DNA of 35,283 nucleotides from CAYPZU01 sp964415395. GTDB lineage: Bacteria; Chlamydiota; Chlamydiia; Chlamydiales; SM23-39. Positions 8,519 through 17,142 of this stretch are shown here, one piece after another. Position 1 is the first letter of the stretch. The number at the start of each line of letters is the position of its first letter. Below the pieces are notes generated by a model. That model was not told the origin of the DNA. It did no database searches and saw nothing but the letters and a program-made list of their open reading frames with translations. The translations under genes were made by a program, and so were the position numbers. The stretch lies in assembly GCA_964415395.1 (NCBI GenBank), contig CAYPZU010000016.1:1-35283 (forward strand), given 5' to 3'.

Positions 8519-10327
8519 CTACTCTTTCGAGAATTTGCCGATTTTCGGATCGGCGGCGGCGATCAGGTCTTTCGCCTTCATGACGATCGACTCGGTCGGA
8601 AGGCCGCAATTGAAAGCAGCCCGTTCGTTCCGGATGATTTGCTCGTCGAAGTAGTTGTCGAGCGCGAGCAGATGGCCGAACGGAGGAACTCCTCCTACCT
8701 GGAGGCCGAAGCGCTCCTGGATGACAAGCGGGTCTTCGAACTCGCACTTTTCTCCGACGGCTTCAGCTGCCGCTTTGATATCGAGTTTCAGGTGCGACGG
8801 GATGTTGAACTGGAAGTTTTTCTTCGACGATTTTCCACGCAGAATCAGGGATTTAACTCCTTCTTCGAGCTGCGTATTGCGGACGCGGGCCGAATCTTGC
8901 GAGGTGGGCGTCGTCTCATGGGTGAGGTGGTTGAACTCGATGTTCCGCTTGTTGAGCTGATGGATGATCTCGTTGCGGATGTTCTCGCCGCCGAAGAAAA
9001 TCTTCGCTTTGACCCGGTTGCCTGCGATCCGCTTCGTGTCGGAAGGGAAAAGGGAAGCTTCGCGGATGTTCTTCAGCTTGAGGAGCGTCATCGTGAGCCG
9101 CTCAAGGCCCATGCCGAATCCTCCGTGCGGAGGCATGCCGTATTTGAAGATGCTGAGGTAGTCGGTGAAGTTGGCTGGATCCATTCCTTTCATCCGGATC
9201 CCTTCGAGCATCGATTCGTAGGTGTGGCGCCGCTGTCCGCCCGAGGTGATTTCGGTGCCGGCGCAGAGGAGGTCGAAGGTGTTGGTCAGCTCAGGATTGT
9301 CTTCTTTCGGCGCCGCGTAGAAGGGGCGCTTGACCGTTTTCCAGTCGATGACGAAGACGAGTTCGGTTCCGTGTTTTTCTTTCGCCCAGGCGCAAAGCTC
9401 CCGTTCAGCTGCAGGGCTGAGATCGGGTTCTTGCCTTTCGTCTACGCCGGAGCGCTGGAAATAAAGTTCCTGGGCTTCTGCGAAGGTGAGGCGGGGGAAC
9501 GGAACGTTTTCCGGAGCGAGGATGATCTGGTTGTTCAGCGCTTCGAGTTCCGCTTTGCAGTGGCGGTGAAGATAGGAAACGATGAACTTGATGCACCCTT
9601 CCTGGACGTCGAGGATCTCGTGCCAGTGGTTGAAAAAGCCCATCTCGAACTCGAACTGCTTCCCTTCGGAAACGTGGCGCGATGTTTGGGACGGTTCGGC
9701 GCGGAAGAAGGGGGCGAGGGCGAAAACGCGCTCGTTGACGCCGACCATGATCTGCTTGTAGAGCTGGCTGCTCTGGGCGAGGGTGGCTGTATACCCGAAA
9801 TAGTCGACGTTGAAAAATTCGGCGCCGCCTTCGGAGGAGGCTCCGATCATGTTCGGAGAGAAATATTCCGAGGCGTGGACCGTGTCGTGCATGTAAAGGC
9901 GGTAGGCGTGGGCCAGTTCCGCCTGGATGCGGAATACGGCCTGGGTCTGCCGGTTGCGGAGAGCGATGGGGCGATGGTCGAGGATGAACTCGAGATCGTT
10001 ATGCATCTCGGGCTTGTAGTACTCGATCGGCGGGATTTCACGGATCGGGTTCTCGACGGTGATTTTCGGGTCGACGATTTCGACTTTGAGCGCCGCTTCT
10101 TTGGAGGAGACGCACCGGCCGCTAATCTTCAGGATCGAACCGGGCTGCAGTCCTTCGACCTTGGCCAGCTCTTCTTTCTTCTCGATGACGACCTGGGCGA
10201 GGCCGGTCCGGTCGCGAAGAAGGAGGAAATTCAGTTTGCCGAAGGAGCGGAGGTTGTTAAGCCACCCCCGCACTTCAATCGTTTGATCGACGCAGTTCGC
10301 CAGTTCGCGCGCAAGAATGCGGGACAT
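8519..10327 (-). CDS. aspS: Aspartyl-tRNA synthetase, archaeal/eukaryotic type, fused to a C-terminal YbaK-type deacylase domain
   Basis: Class II synthetase charging tRNA-Asp (and tRNA-Asn if non-discriminating). Of 602 residues, an OB-fold anticodon domain lies at about 1-105 (VRGWLNNLRSFGKLNFLLLRDR). The catalytic core follows, with motif 2 near 207-231 (FFRAEPSQTSRH) and motif 3 GFGMGLERL at 403-411. It lacks the large GAD insertion of bacterial AspRS and ends its core with IREASLFPSD, as archaeal enzymes do. Residues about 445-590 form a second domain matching YbaK/ProX trans-editing proteins: TSQDSARVRNT, the candidate catalytic Lys of GVKSLIL (K492), GGVPPFG at 545-551, and FNCG. ATG 10327 follows GAGGGG and lies 13 bases after the pnp stop, implying co-transcription with pnp. 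The fusion is discussed in findings. Confidence 0.93.
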   Translation of the reverse strand: MSRILARELANCVDQTIEVRGWLNNLRSFGKLNFLLLRDRTGLAQVVIEKKEELAKVEGLQPGSILKISGRCVSSKEAALKVEIVDPKITVENPIREIPPIEYYKPEMHNDLEFILDHRPIALRNRQTQAVFRIQAELAHAYRLYMHDTVHASEYFSPNMIGASSEGGAEFFNVDYFGYTATLAQSSQLYKQIMVGVNERVFALAPFFRAEPSQTSRHVSEGKQFEFEMGFFNHWHEILDVQEGCIKFIVSYLHRHCKAELEALNNQIILAPENVPFPRLTFAEAQELYFQRSGVDERQEPDLSPAAERELCAWAKEKHGTELVFVIDWKTVKRPFYAAPKEDNPELTNTFDLLCAGTEITSGGQRRHTYESMLEGIRMKGMDPANFTDYLSIFKYGMPPHGGFGMGLERLTMTLLKLKNIREASLFPSDTKRIAGNRVKAKIFFGGENIRNEIIHQLNKRNIEFNHLTHETTPTSQDSARVRNTQLEEGVKSLILRGKSSKKNFQFNIPSHLKLDIKAAAEAVGEKCEFEDPLVIQERFGLQVGGVPPFGHLLALDNYFDEQIIRNERAAFNCGLPTESIVMKAKDLIAAADPKIGKFSKE

Positions 10328-10340
10328 AAAGCACCCCTCA

Positions 10341-12449
10341 TTAATGGATTGCGGTCTGTTCGAGAACTGCTCTGTGGCTCAGTTTGATCTGGCCGCGGTC
10401 GTTGATGTCGAGGACCTTCACTTCGATCTTGTCCCCTTCGCGGAACGGGATGTCGTGGATGTTCTGGATCCGCTTCGGAGAGATTTCGGAGATGTGGCAG
10501 AGCCCTTCTTTTCCAAAGATCTCGACGAAGATCCCGAACTGCACCATCGAGGTGATCCGTCCTGTATAGATCTTGCCGATTTCCACTTCCGCAGTGAGGT
10601 TGTGGACGATCTCTTTCGCGCGGGCCATCGCTTCCGCGTTGGTCGATGCGATGCTGACCAGGCCGCTGTCGTTGATGTCGATCTGGACGCCGGTCTCTTC
10701 GATGATGGCGCGGATCTGCTTTCCGCCTGGGCCGATGACGATGCCGATCTTGCTTGGCTTGATCTGCACGGTTTCGATGCGCGGAGCGTACATAGACATT
10801 TCGGCTTTAGGTTTCGGGCACACCGCAATCATTTTGTGAAGGATGTGGGATCTACCTTCTTTAGCTTGCGCGAGCGCTGCCTTCATGATGTCGGTGGTGA
10901 TTCCTTCGACTTTGATGTCCATTTGGAATGCAGTGATCCCGTTGTCGTCGCCAGTGACTTTGAAGTCCATGTCGCCGAGAGCGTCTTCTGCGCCGAGGAT
11001 GTCGGAGAGGATGACGAAATCATTTCCTTCGAGGATGAGTCCCATGGCGATCCCGGAAACGGGGCGCTTGATGGGGACGCCGGCGTCCATGAGCGAGAGG
11101 CAGCCGCCGCAGACGGAGGCCATCGACGAGGAGCCGTTCGACTCGGTGATGTTCGACTCGATCCGGATGACGTAAGGGAAGTCTTCCTGCTTCGGCAGAA
11201 CTGCGGCAAGGGCTCTTTCAGCGAGTTTGCCGTGGCCGATCTCCCGTCTGCCGGGAGAGCCGATACGGCCCACTTCGCCGACGGAGAAGGGAGGAAACGA
11301 ATACTGGAGGTAGAAGCGGGCGGCTCCTTCGCCATACAGGTCTTCGAAGCGCTGAGCGGAGCTTTCGCCGCCGAGGGTGCAGACTGCGAGAGCCTGGGTT
11401 TCTCCGCGGGTGAAGAGGGAGCTTCCGTGGGTGCGCGGGAGGATCGACTGTTCTACGTCGATCGGGCGGATGTCTTTCAGGCCGCGCCCGTCGATCCGTT
11501 TCTTCTCAGCCAGGACCATCTTCCTCATGAGCGAGGATTGGAGGTTTTTGAACGAGAGGAGAACGTCTACTTTATTGAATTTTACCTCTGCAGTTTCTGC
11601 AAGGACGGTTTTGAGAACCGATTCTTTGATCTCGGCGATCACTTTTTCCCGCTCCTGTTTGGAGGAGATGCGGAGGGCCGATTCAAGGAGGGCTGCCGAG
11701 GCGGCGTGGACGGCGTTGTTGACTTCTGCAGGAATTTTACGGAGCGTGTCGGTTTTTTTCGGTTTGCCTACTTGGGCGCGCCACTGGGAGAGGTGATGGC
11801 AGATATTTTTGATCGCTTTGTGGCCTGTTTCGATCGCGTCGAGAACCTGCTCTTCTGTGAGGAAGTCGCAGAAGCCTTCGATCATGAGGATCGCGTCTTC
11901 CGTTCCGGCGAGGACGAGGTCGAGCTTCGACTCTTTCATCTCTACGGAGGTCGGGTTTACGACGAAATGGCCGTTGATCAGACCCATCCGGACGGCGCCG
12001 ATCGGCTTGAGAAGGGGAATGTCGGAGATGACGAGCGCAGCGGAGGAGGCGCAGATCGCCAGGACGTCGGGAGTGTGGAGGCCGTCGAACGAGTAAACGT
12101 ACGAGAGGACCTGTACTTCGTTATAGTAGCCGTCTTCGAACATGGGACGGAGAGGGCGGTCGATCAGGCGGCAGGCGAGGATTTCGCGCTCGGAGGGGCG
12201 TCCTTCCCGCTTGATGAATCCCGCGGCTGTGCGGCCTACGGCGGAGTAGCGCTCCTGGTAGTCGACGCGCAGGGGGAAGAAGTCGATTTCAGCGCTGGCA
12301 GTCGGCGCTGCGCAGGCGGAGGCGAACACGACGGTTTCGCCGCTGTGGACGAGTACGGCGCCATTGGCCTGGCGGGCGACTTTCCCTGTCTCGAATTTGA
12401 GGGTCTGGTTTCCAACTTGGATGGTAAGGATTTCGCGATTGAGTGTCAT
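10341..12449 (-). CDS. pnp: Polyribonucleotide nucleotidyltransferase (PNPase)
   Basis: Phosphorolytic 3'-5' exoribonuclease for mRNA decay in the cytoplasm. The 702-residue product has the full layout: a first RNase PH domain (about 5-140), a helical linker, and a second RNase PH domain (about 310-540). The catalytic aspartates are expected in AEDALGDMDFK (D489, D495). A KH domain with GPGG at 573-576 and an S1 domain at about 622-693 (YTGRITSMVQFGIFVEIFG) follow. ATG 12449 is preceded by AGGAG at 10 bases. It is the first gene of a pnp-aspS unit. The neighbour rpsO lies upstream on the same strand but behind its own terminator, so pnp probably has its own promoter in 12450-12640, which I could not place. 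Confidence 0.98.
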   Translation of the reverse strand: MTLNREILTIQVGNQTLKFETGKVARQANGAVLVHSGETVVFASACAAPTASAEIDFFPLRVDYQERYSAVGRTAAGFIKREGRPSEREILACRLIDRPLRPMFEDGYYNEVQVLSYVYSFDGLHTPDVLAICASSAALVISDIPLLKPIGAVRMGLINGHFVVNPTSVEMKESKLDLVLAGTEDAILMIEGFCDFLTEEQVLDAIETGHKAIKNICHHLSQWRAQVGKPKKTDTLRKIPAEVNNAVHAASAALLESALRISSKQEREKVIAEIKESVLKTVLAETAEVKFNKVDVLLSFKNLQSSLMRKMVLAEKKRIDGRGLKDIRPIDVEQSILPRTHGSSLFTRGETQALAVCTLGGESSAQRFEDLYGEGAARFYLQYSFPPFSVGEVGRIGSPGRREIGHGKLAERALAAVLPKQEDFPYVIRIESNITESNGSSSMASVCGGCLSLMDAGVPIKRPVSGIAMGLILEGNDFVILSDILGAEDALGDMDFKVTGDDNGITAFQMDIKVEGITTDIMKAALAQAKEGRSHILHKMIAVCPKPKAEMSMYAPRIETVQIKPSKIGIVIGPGGKQIRAIIEETGVQIDINDSGLVSIASTNAEAMARAKEIVHNLTAEVEIGKIYTGRITSMVQFGIFVEIFGKEGLCHISEISPKRIQNIHDIPFREGDKIEVKVLDINDRGQIKLSHRAVLEQTAIH

Positions 12450-12640
12450 TGGGTGATTCTCCTAAAGGTGAATAGGAAGGTAGAAAGGAATCGAGACTAA
12501 AGGAAGCGTGCCAAAAAGGCAAATTTTCTTTTTAGATCGAGACGAAAGGAAGAATAGAAATCAGAAAGCAACCCTCTCTTGGGAAAAGGTTTGTTTCTGT
12601 TCTCTATTGTTTCCAGGATTCTACCTTCGGGATTTTTGGT

Positions 12641-12666
12641 ATAAAATAGGGGGCGGAAGAGCCCCC
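12641..12666 (-). terminator. Rho-independent terminator after rpsO
   Basis: On the minus strand GGGGGC and GCCCCC form a 6-bp GC stem (12661-12666 and 12649-12654) around a 6-base loop, followed by TATTTTAT. It starts 8 bases after the rpsO stop and separates rpsO from pnp. Confidence 0.85.
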
Positions 12667-12673
12667 GGGTCGC

Positions 12674-12943
12674 TTATTTTCTCAGGTTCAGGCGGACGAT
12701 CAAGGTTTGGTAGCGCTTGGTGTCCGTTGAGTTGAGATAGTCGAGCAGTTTGCGTCTCTGGCCAACGAGCTTCAAAAGGGCCAAGCGGGAGCTATGGTCT
12801 TTTGGAGCTAGTTTGAGATGTTCTGTCAGTTCAGCGATTCTTTCAGTTAATATCGCGATTTGGACGTCGGCTGAGCCGGTGTCTTTCTCGTGCAACTGAA
12901 ATTTTTTGGTGATTTCTTCCTTGGTACCTTTATCTAAAGACAT
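12674..12943 (-). CDS. rpsO: 30S ribosomal protein S15
   Basis: Small-subunit primary binding protein for 16S rRNA. The 89 residues are the standard length and full family match, with GSADVQIAILTERI near residue 23, the LKLAPKDHSSRLALL segment, and a GQRRKLLDYL motif. ATG 12943 has GGAGAG about 8-10 bases upstream. It lies upstream of pnp, the usual rpsO-pnp pairing. Promoter and terminator are both visible, so it can be a single-gene transcript. Confidence 0.98.
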   Translation of the reverse strand: MSLDKGTKEEITKKFQLHEKDTGSADVQIAILTERIAELTEHLKLAPKDHSSRLALLKLVGQRRKLLDYLNSTDTKRYQTLIVRLNLRK

Positions 12944-12992
12944 GGAGGAAGCTCTCCGATTTCAAGGGTTTAGACATTCGTTTATACCGCGT

Positions 12993-13021
12993 ATTCTACC
13001 CTAAAACCGATATCTAGGCAA
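12993..13021 (-). promoter_or_regulatory. Predicted sigma-70-type promoter of rpsO
   Basis: On the minus strand TTGCCT (13016-13021) and TAGAAT (12993-12998) are separated by exactly 17 bp. Transcription would start about 40 bases before the rpsO ATG. Confidence 0.72.
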
Positions 13022-13048
13022 CACTCCGGTTTTTTCTCAGCGAGGTTC

Positions 13049-13078
13049 TTGCGTTTTAGCGGGTTTTGCTGCTATGCT
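13049..13078 (+). promoter_or_regulatory. Predicted sigma-70-type promoter of the 13107 gene and tadA
   Basis: TTGCGT (13049-13054) and TATGCT (13073-13078) have an 18-bp spacer. They lie 28 bp before the ATG at 13107 and diverge from the rpsO promoter. Confidence 0.55.
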
Positions 13079-13106
13079 CAAAATCCAATTTAACCCCTAG
13101 TCTGAC

Positions 13107-13766
13107 ATGAAAAACCAATTTGAAATTTTACAGCCCTGGATCGTTCAAATTCTCTCTACGATTAAAAAAGACGTCAAGACGGAACTTTTAGGTTCAGATC
13201 CCGTCTTTTACAAGTCTTATTTTGGCGGAAGGCCGCAGAACCGCCTCTCGACTGAGGAGATTTTCGCAGCCTATGAAAAAGAATTGTTGAAAGGGAATGA
13301 AGATCTGGCTGAGTGGGTTGTGAACCGCTGGGTTTTCAAGCATGGCGACCTTTACACCCATTTTGCCGAGCGCCTCACTCAAATCCGCCCCGATTTCGAC
13401 GAGATCGAGGAGCTGACCCCCGAGCAGAGCGAACAGATCCTGAAAGGAGCGGCGGAAGCCTTCGGAGCCCTGCCTGTCTATCTCTTCTCCGTCCTTAATG
13501 GAGTTGTATTCCCTGAGGCTGTCCTCTCCAAGATGAGAGCTGCCGCCGAGAAGGAAGAAGCAGCCCTTGAGCAGGAGGCCCTCAAAGCGGCCGAGAACCA
13601 GACGATCGAGCAGATTCTGGCGCGCCACCAGCGCGAGGTATCCCGCCTCAACGAGAAGTACGACAGCCGCCTTGCAGGGATCCAAAAAAAATATACGACG
13701 GATACCGAGGCTCTGAAGAAGCAGATCCGGGCGCTCCAGAAAAGACTTGAGGCGAAGACAGTCTGA
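13107..13766 (+). CDS. Hypothetical protein with C-terminal coiled coil, tadA-linked
   Basis: I do not recognise a named family. The 219-residue protein has no signal peptide or membrane segment and is probably cytoplasmic. The first 140 residues are mixed alpha-helical with a conserved-looking patch (DPVFYKSYFGGRPQNRLS). From about residue 145 to the end there is an Ala/Glu/Lys/Arg-rich heptad-like helix typical of a coiled coil. Its stop TGA overlaps the tadA ATG (TGATG), so the two are translationally coupled. Chlamydial genomes carry a hypothetical gene next to tadA and this may be its counterpart, but that link is from position only. Confidence 0.88.
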   Translation: MKNQFEILQPWIVQILSTIKKDVKTELLGSDPVFYKSYFGGRPQNRLSTEEIFAAYEKELLKGNEDLAEWVVNRWVFKHGDLYTHFAERLTQIRPDFDEIEELTPEQSEQILKGAAEAFGALPVYLFSVLNGVVFPEAVLSKMRAAAEKEEAALEQEALKAAENQTIEQILARHQREVSRLNEKYDSRLAGIQKKYTTDTEALKKQIRALQKRLEAKTV

Positions 13767-14275
13767 TGTCTGTCCTGGCTGATCTTTCCCAGATGACTGT
13801 CGATCAGCGCGACCTCCATTTTATGCGGGAAGCGCTGAAAGAGGCCAAAAAGGCCTTTGCGCAGGATGAGGTGCCGGTCGGCGCTGTGCTGGTTCAGAAT
13901 ATGAAGGTGATCGCCCGCGGGTTCAATCAGGTGGAGCTGCTGCAGGACGCGACAGCCCATGCGGAGATGATCTGCCTCACTTCGGGCGCCTCCGCGTTAG
14001 GCAATTGGCGCCTGGCCGACACGACCCTGTACTGCACCCTTGAGCCGTGCTGCATGTGCGCGGGAGCGATGTTTTCCTCCCGCATCAAGCGGCTTGTTTG
14101 GGGCGCTCCCGATCTGCGGATGGGGGCGGGGGGGAGCTGGATCAATCTTTTCTCCCAAAAACACCCGATGCATGAAATCGAAATCGCCTCCGGCGTCCTC
14201 GGGGAAGAGTCGGCCGATCTGATGAGGCAGTTCTTTCAGAAGCAAAGGAAAAAAAAGAATGAGTCCGCTCTTTGA
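13766..14275 (+). CDS. tadA: tRNA-specific adenosine deaminase
   Basis: Zinc enzyme converting A34 to inosine in tRNA-Arg(ACG). The 169-residue product carries the deaminase signature: HAE (H65, catalytic E67) and PCCMC (zinc ligands C95 and C98). The EVPVGAVLV segment near residue 35 is also typical. It overlaps the upstream gene by one base and the following small gene by 17 bases. The N-terminus has about 14 more residues than compact homologues; an in-frame ATG lies at codon 11. Confidence 0.96.
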   Translation: MSVLADLSQMTVDQRDLHFMREALKEAKKAFAQDEVPVGAVLVQNMKVIARGFNQVELLQDATAHAEMICLTSGASALGNWRLADTTLYCTLEPCCMCAGAMFSSRIKRLVWGAPDLRMGAGGSWINLFSQKHPMHEIEIASGVLGEESADLMRQFFQKQRKKKNESAL

Positions 14276-14474
14276 AGAATTGATCTCTTCGCAGCAGAAA
14301 AAACTGCTCGAAACGGCGCGCCGGATCATTCCTCATGTCACCGACGACGACCTTCTCCAGCCAAACGACTTTCCCGAGTTGGAAAACCACCCCCATTTCC
14401 GCTATGAAGAGGGGATTCTGGACGGCCTCAGGGTCGCCTACACCGCCTATCTCGCCGCTCAATCCAATCAATAG
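14259..14474 (+). CDS. Small conserved-looking hypothetical protein (71 aa)
   Basis: A 71-residue protein, acidic in its second half, with no membrane segment. It contains a striking run LLQPNDFPELENHPHF followed by RYEEGILDGL. That run resembles short uncharacterised bacterial proteins I have seen, but I cannot name a family. It starts inside the end of tadA (17-base overlap), with AAAGGA 9-10 bases upstream. Its stop overlaps the end of the convergent minus-strand gene by 7 bases. Likely the third gene of the 13107-tadA transcript. Confidence 0.75.
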   Translation: MSPLFEELISSQQKKLLETARRIIPHVTDDDLLQPNDFPELENHPHFRYEEGILDGLRVAYTAYLAAQSNQ

Positions 14475-17101
14475 ATATTGAGTCCCCGCTCTCTGAGGGA
14501 GAGGATTTCTTCCCGCAGGACGCCCGTACAGTTTTCCAGGACGATTTTGCATCCAGGAATCCGGAGGAGTTTTTCGATTCCTCTGCCCGTGATTTTCGGG
14601 CAGTGGGAGAGAGAGAGTTGTTTGATTGGCTGGCGCGCGATCTGTTCCAGCGCCTCGTCGGTTAGATTCGGGCAATCGGCCAGCTTCAGGATTTGGACGT
14701 TGAGGCTGGCGGGAAGCGTCGTGATGAGAGGGAATCCTTCCAGGAGAAGGATGGCGAGGCAGGGATTGCGCTCCGAGAAGGCTGCAAGGGTCTCGTCGTC
14801 GATTTCAAGCCCCTGGAAAAACCAGGCGTACATAATTTCTTTTGTTGCAGCGGCGAGGGAGAGGAACTCTTCTTTCCGGGCGTTCTCCAGCGGGGCGACG
14901 AGGTAGACGAGGCTGGGGGAGCCCGCTGCGAGGCGCGCCAGGGAGGCGCCCCTGATTTTGCGGCAGTCTTTCAACAGGATCGCTGTGAGCTCCTGGGTGG
15001 GAGCCTCGATGTCGATTTCTTCGATCTCATCGAGTCCTTCAAGCGACAGAAAGCGGAGTCTCGGGCAATTTTTAAGAACGGAGCGGATTCCCTGTTCGGT
15101 CAAAAGCGGACAATTGGATGCGTTAAGGATCATCAGGTTGGGGCAATTCTCTCCGATCCAGCCGAGGGAGCGGTCAGTGAAGAGGGGGGAATTGGAGAGA
15201 TTCAGCTCGTGGATTTGGGAAGCCTGCTCTCGGCCGAACGCGAAAAGGGCGCGGTCCGTCAAAGATGAGGCGTTTGAAAGATTGGCGACGGGGGCAAACG
15301 GAGTGGATCCGAGGATGCGGGCCCATTCTTCATCTGTGGCGTTCGGCGGGGCTGCGATCTCGAACGAATATTTTTGGAGCGAGGCGGGCGCCCATGATTT
15401 TTCCTGATAGATCTTTTCCACGTTTTGAAAAAAAGAGCGGGCTTTCTGTTCCAATTCCCGGGAAAGGGAGGAGGGGGCGAGATTGTTCTGTTCGTGGGGG
15501 TCGCTCTCCAGGTCGTATAGCTCGGTTTGATCCGGGGTTGCCGTCAGCTTCCATTTTCCGTCGATGCAGCCCACCTGTTTTTGGCCGCGCGGGAGCGAGA
15601 GAAAGAGGGGCGGGCTTCCTTTCCGCAGCAGGCTTTTCCCTGTGCTGTGGTGGATGGCGGAGAGATTGAGGAGGTCGAGAACGGTCGGCAGAAGGTCGAT
15701 CTGGCTTGCCGGAGTCCCGATCCGGGCGGGGGCGATCCCGTTTCCCAGGATGAGAAGGGGAACGTGGATGTTTTCCTGGTAGAGGTCGTTGTGGAGGTCG
15801 GCGGCCCGCCCTCTTTCCCCCATGCCCTGTCCATGATCTCCGAAGATGAAGAAGATCGTTTGATCCAGCAGGTTCTCTTTATGAAGACGTTCGATGAACT
15901 GTCCAAGGGCGTGGTCCGAGTAGGAAAAAGTTTGAAGAAAGCGTTGGTAGAAGGTCGGAATGCCCGGCGGCGCGGAGAAATTCCAGTCCGGAGGGCAGTC
16001 CCAGGGATGGTGGTTCGAGATGGTGAAAAGGGAGAGGAAGAAGGGATCGGTTTGTTTTCCCATCCAATCCGCGGCATGGGAGAAAAGCGCTTCGTCGCAG
16101 AGTCCCCAGCTTGTCGTTTGGTTCGGGCCTGCCGGGAAATCTTCTTTGCCGAGGATGGTGTCAAACCCGTGCGTCTGGAAGAAGGGCAAAGTCCAGTCGA
16201 AAGCGGCGCTCCCTCCCTGGATCAGGGCCGTGCGGTATCCGTTCTCTTTTAAAATCGAGGGGAGGCCGATGAGGGGCAGAGAACAGTAGGGTTTCAGGCT
16301 TAGAGTTTCCAGATGGGGCGGAATACTGAAAAAAGCAGCGAGGAATGAACGGTAGGTTTGAAGCCCTCCTGCGATGAAATCCGTGAAGAGAACGCCTTTT
16401 TCCGAGAGAGCGTCGAAACAGGGCGAAGCGGGGATTTCTCCGCCGAGGCAGCCGACGTTTTTTGCGCGGAACGATTCCATGAAGAGAAAGACGATGTTCG
16501 GCTTGTCTGTTTTCGGAATCTCGAATTGCTTTTCCCCTTTGAACCCAAAGGTTTTTCTGAGAAGCGGATAGCGGGGGGAAATGAAAGCGTTGATTTCCTG
16601 CGGAAAGTTCCATTCCAATCGAAGGGTTTTCTCTTTTTTCCGGAAGCGGAGGAGGGAGAAGAAAGGATTCTCCGTTTCTCTGGATTTGAACAGATAGGCG
16701 GGCAGCCCTGCGGCGAGAAGGGGGATGTAGGAGAGCGATGTCCCTAGAAAGCTTAAGCAGGAGATGAGATACAGCGCGATCGCGCACAAGGCGGCAGGGC
16801 CTGTTTTGACTTCCCTGGCCGAGTCGAGAAAGGAGGCGGGATGGCGCAGGAAATAAACGAGATCGAAAGAGAGATGAATGCCGAAGCGCCAGGGAAGATA
16901 CCAGCTCAAAAAATGGAGAGGGAAGAAAAGCGTCCAGAGAAGGATTGCGCCTGGCTGCGGGAGCTGCGAGAGGAGGAGAACGGCGAGCCCCAAGATGAAG
17001 GAATCTTCGAGAAATCCCAGGAGAGCCGCTTTTTTATTCCGGAAGAAAAATTCCGCTCCGCGGCACGCAAGCGAAGGAAGGAGAAAGCAAACCGTCCACA
17101 T
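14468..17101 (-). CDS. LTA-synthase/phosphoethanolamine-transferase-like membrane enzyme fused to leucine-rich repeats (copy 1)
   Basis: An 877-residue fusion. Residues 1-140 hold about four to five hydrophobic segments. Residues about 200-560 form an extracytoplasmic alkaline-phosphatase-superfamily domain closest to LtaS-type enzymes. E209 (FMESF) is a likely metal ligand and T249 (GLQTYRS) the likely nucleophile. H364/H365 (SNHHPW) and D422-H423 (FGDHG) complete the expected site. No sulfatase C/S-x-P-x-R is present, so it is not a formylglycine sulfatase. Residues about 600-877 are F-box/AMN1-type LRRs (NCPLLTEQGI, DCPNLTDEAL). It starts 41 bp after copy 2 and is last in the operon. Substrate unknown: glycerophosphate, phosphoethanolamine or a related headgroup. 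The LRR part should also be periplasmic. Confidence 0.86.
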   Translation of the reverse strand: MWTVCFLLPSLACRGAEFFFRNKKAALLGFLEDSFILGLAVLLLSQLPQPGAILLWTLFFPLHFLSWYLPWRFGIHLSFDLVYFLRHPASFLDSAREVKTGPAALCAIALYLISCLSFLGTSLSYIPLLAAGLPAYLFKSRETENPFFSLLRFRKKEKTLRLEWNFPQEINAFISPRYPLLRKTFGFKGEKQFEIPKTDKPNIVFLFMESFRAKNVGCLGGEIPASPCFDALSEKGVLFTDFIAGGLQTYRSFLAAFFSIPPHLETLSLKPYCSLPLIGLPSILKENGYRTALIQGGSAAFDWTLPFFQTHGFDTILGKEDFPAGPNQTTSWGLCDEALFSHAADWMGKQTDPFFLSLFTISNHHPWDCPPDWNFSAPPGIPTFYQRFLQTFSYSDHALGQFIERLHKENLLDQTIFFIFGDHGQGMGERGRAADLHNDLYQENIHVPLLILGNGIAPARIGTPASQIDLLPTVLDLLNLSAIHHSTGKSLLRKGSPPLFLSLPRGQKQVGCIDGKWKLTATPDQTELYDLESDPHEQNNLAPSSLSRELEQKARSFFQNVEKIYQEKSWAPASLQKYSFEIAAPPNATDEEWARILGSTPFAPVANLSNASSLTDRALFAFGREQASQIHELNLSNSPLFTDRSLGWIGENCPNLMILNASNCPLLTEQGIRSVLKNCPRLRFLSLEGLDEIEEIDIEAPTQELTAILLKDCRKIRGASLARLAAGSPSLVYLVAPLENARKEEFLSLAAATKEIMYAWFFQGLEIDDETLAAFSERNPCLAILLLEGFPLITTLPASLNVQILKLADCPNLTDEALEQIARQPIKQLSLSHCPKITGRGIEKLLRIPGCKIVLENCTGVLREEILSLRERGLNIY

Positions 17102-17142
17102 AAAATGGCATCTTGCCTTCGGGATCTAAAAGTTGCAAGAGG

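Noticed and set aside
8384..12500. Long plus-strand frames of about 660 and 730 residues opposite aspS and pnp
   Set aside because: Their composition (runs of Asp, Glu, Phe, Val) is typical of antisense shadows of GC-rich genes, and both opposite strands encode clear full-length proteins.
14468..17101. Classical sulfatase assignment
   Set aside because: The late motifs look sulfatase-like, but the formylglycine C/S-x-P-x-R is absent and Thr is in the nucleophile place, as in LtaS-type transferases.
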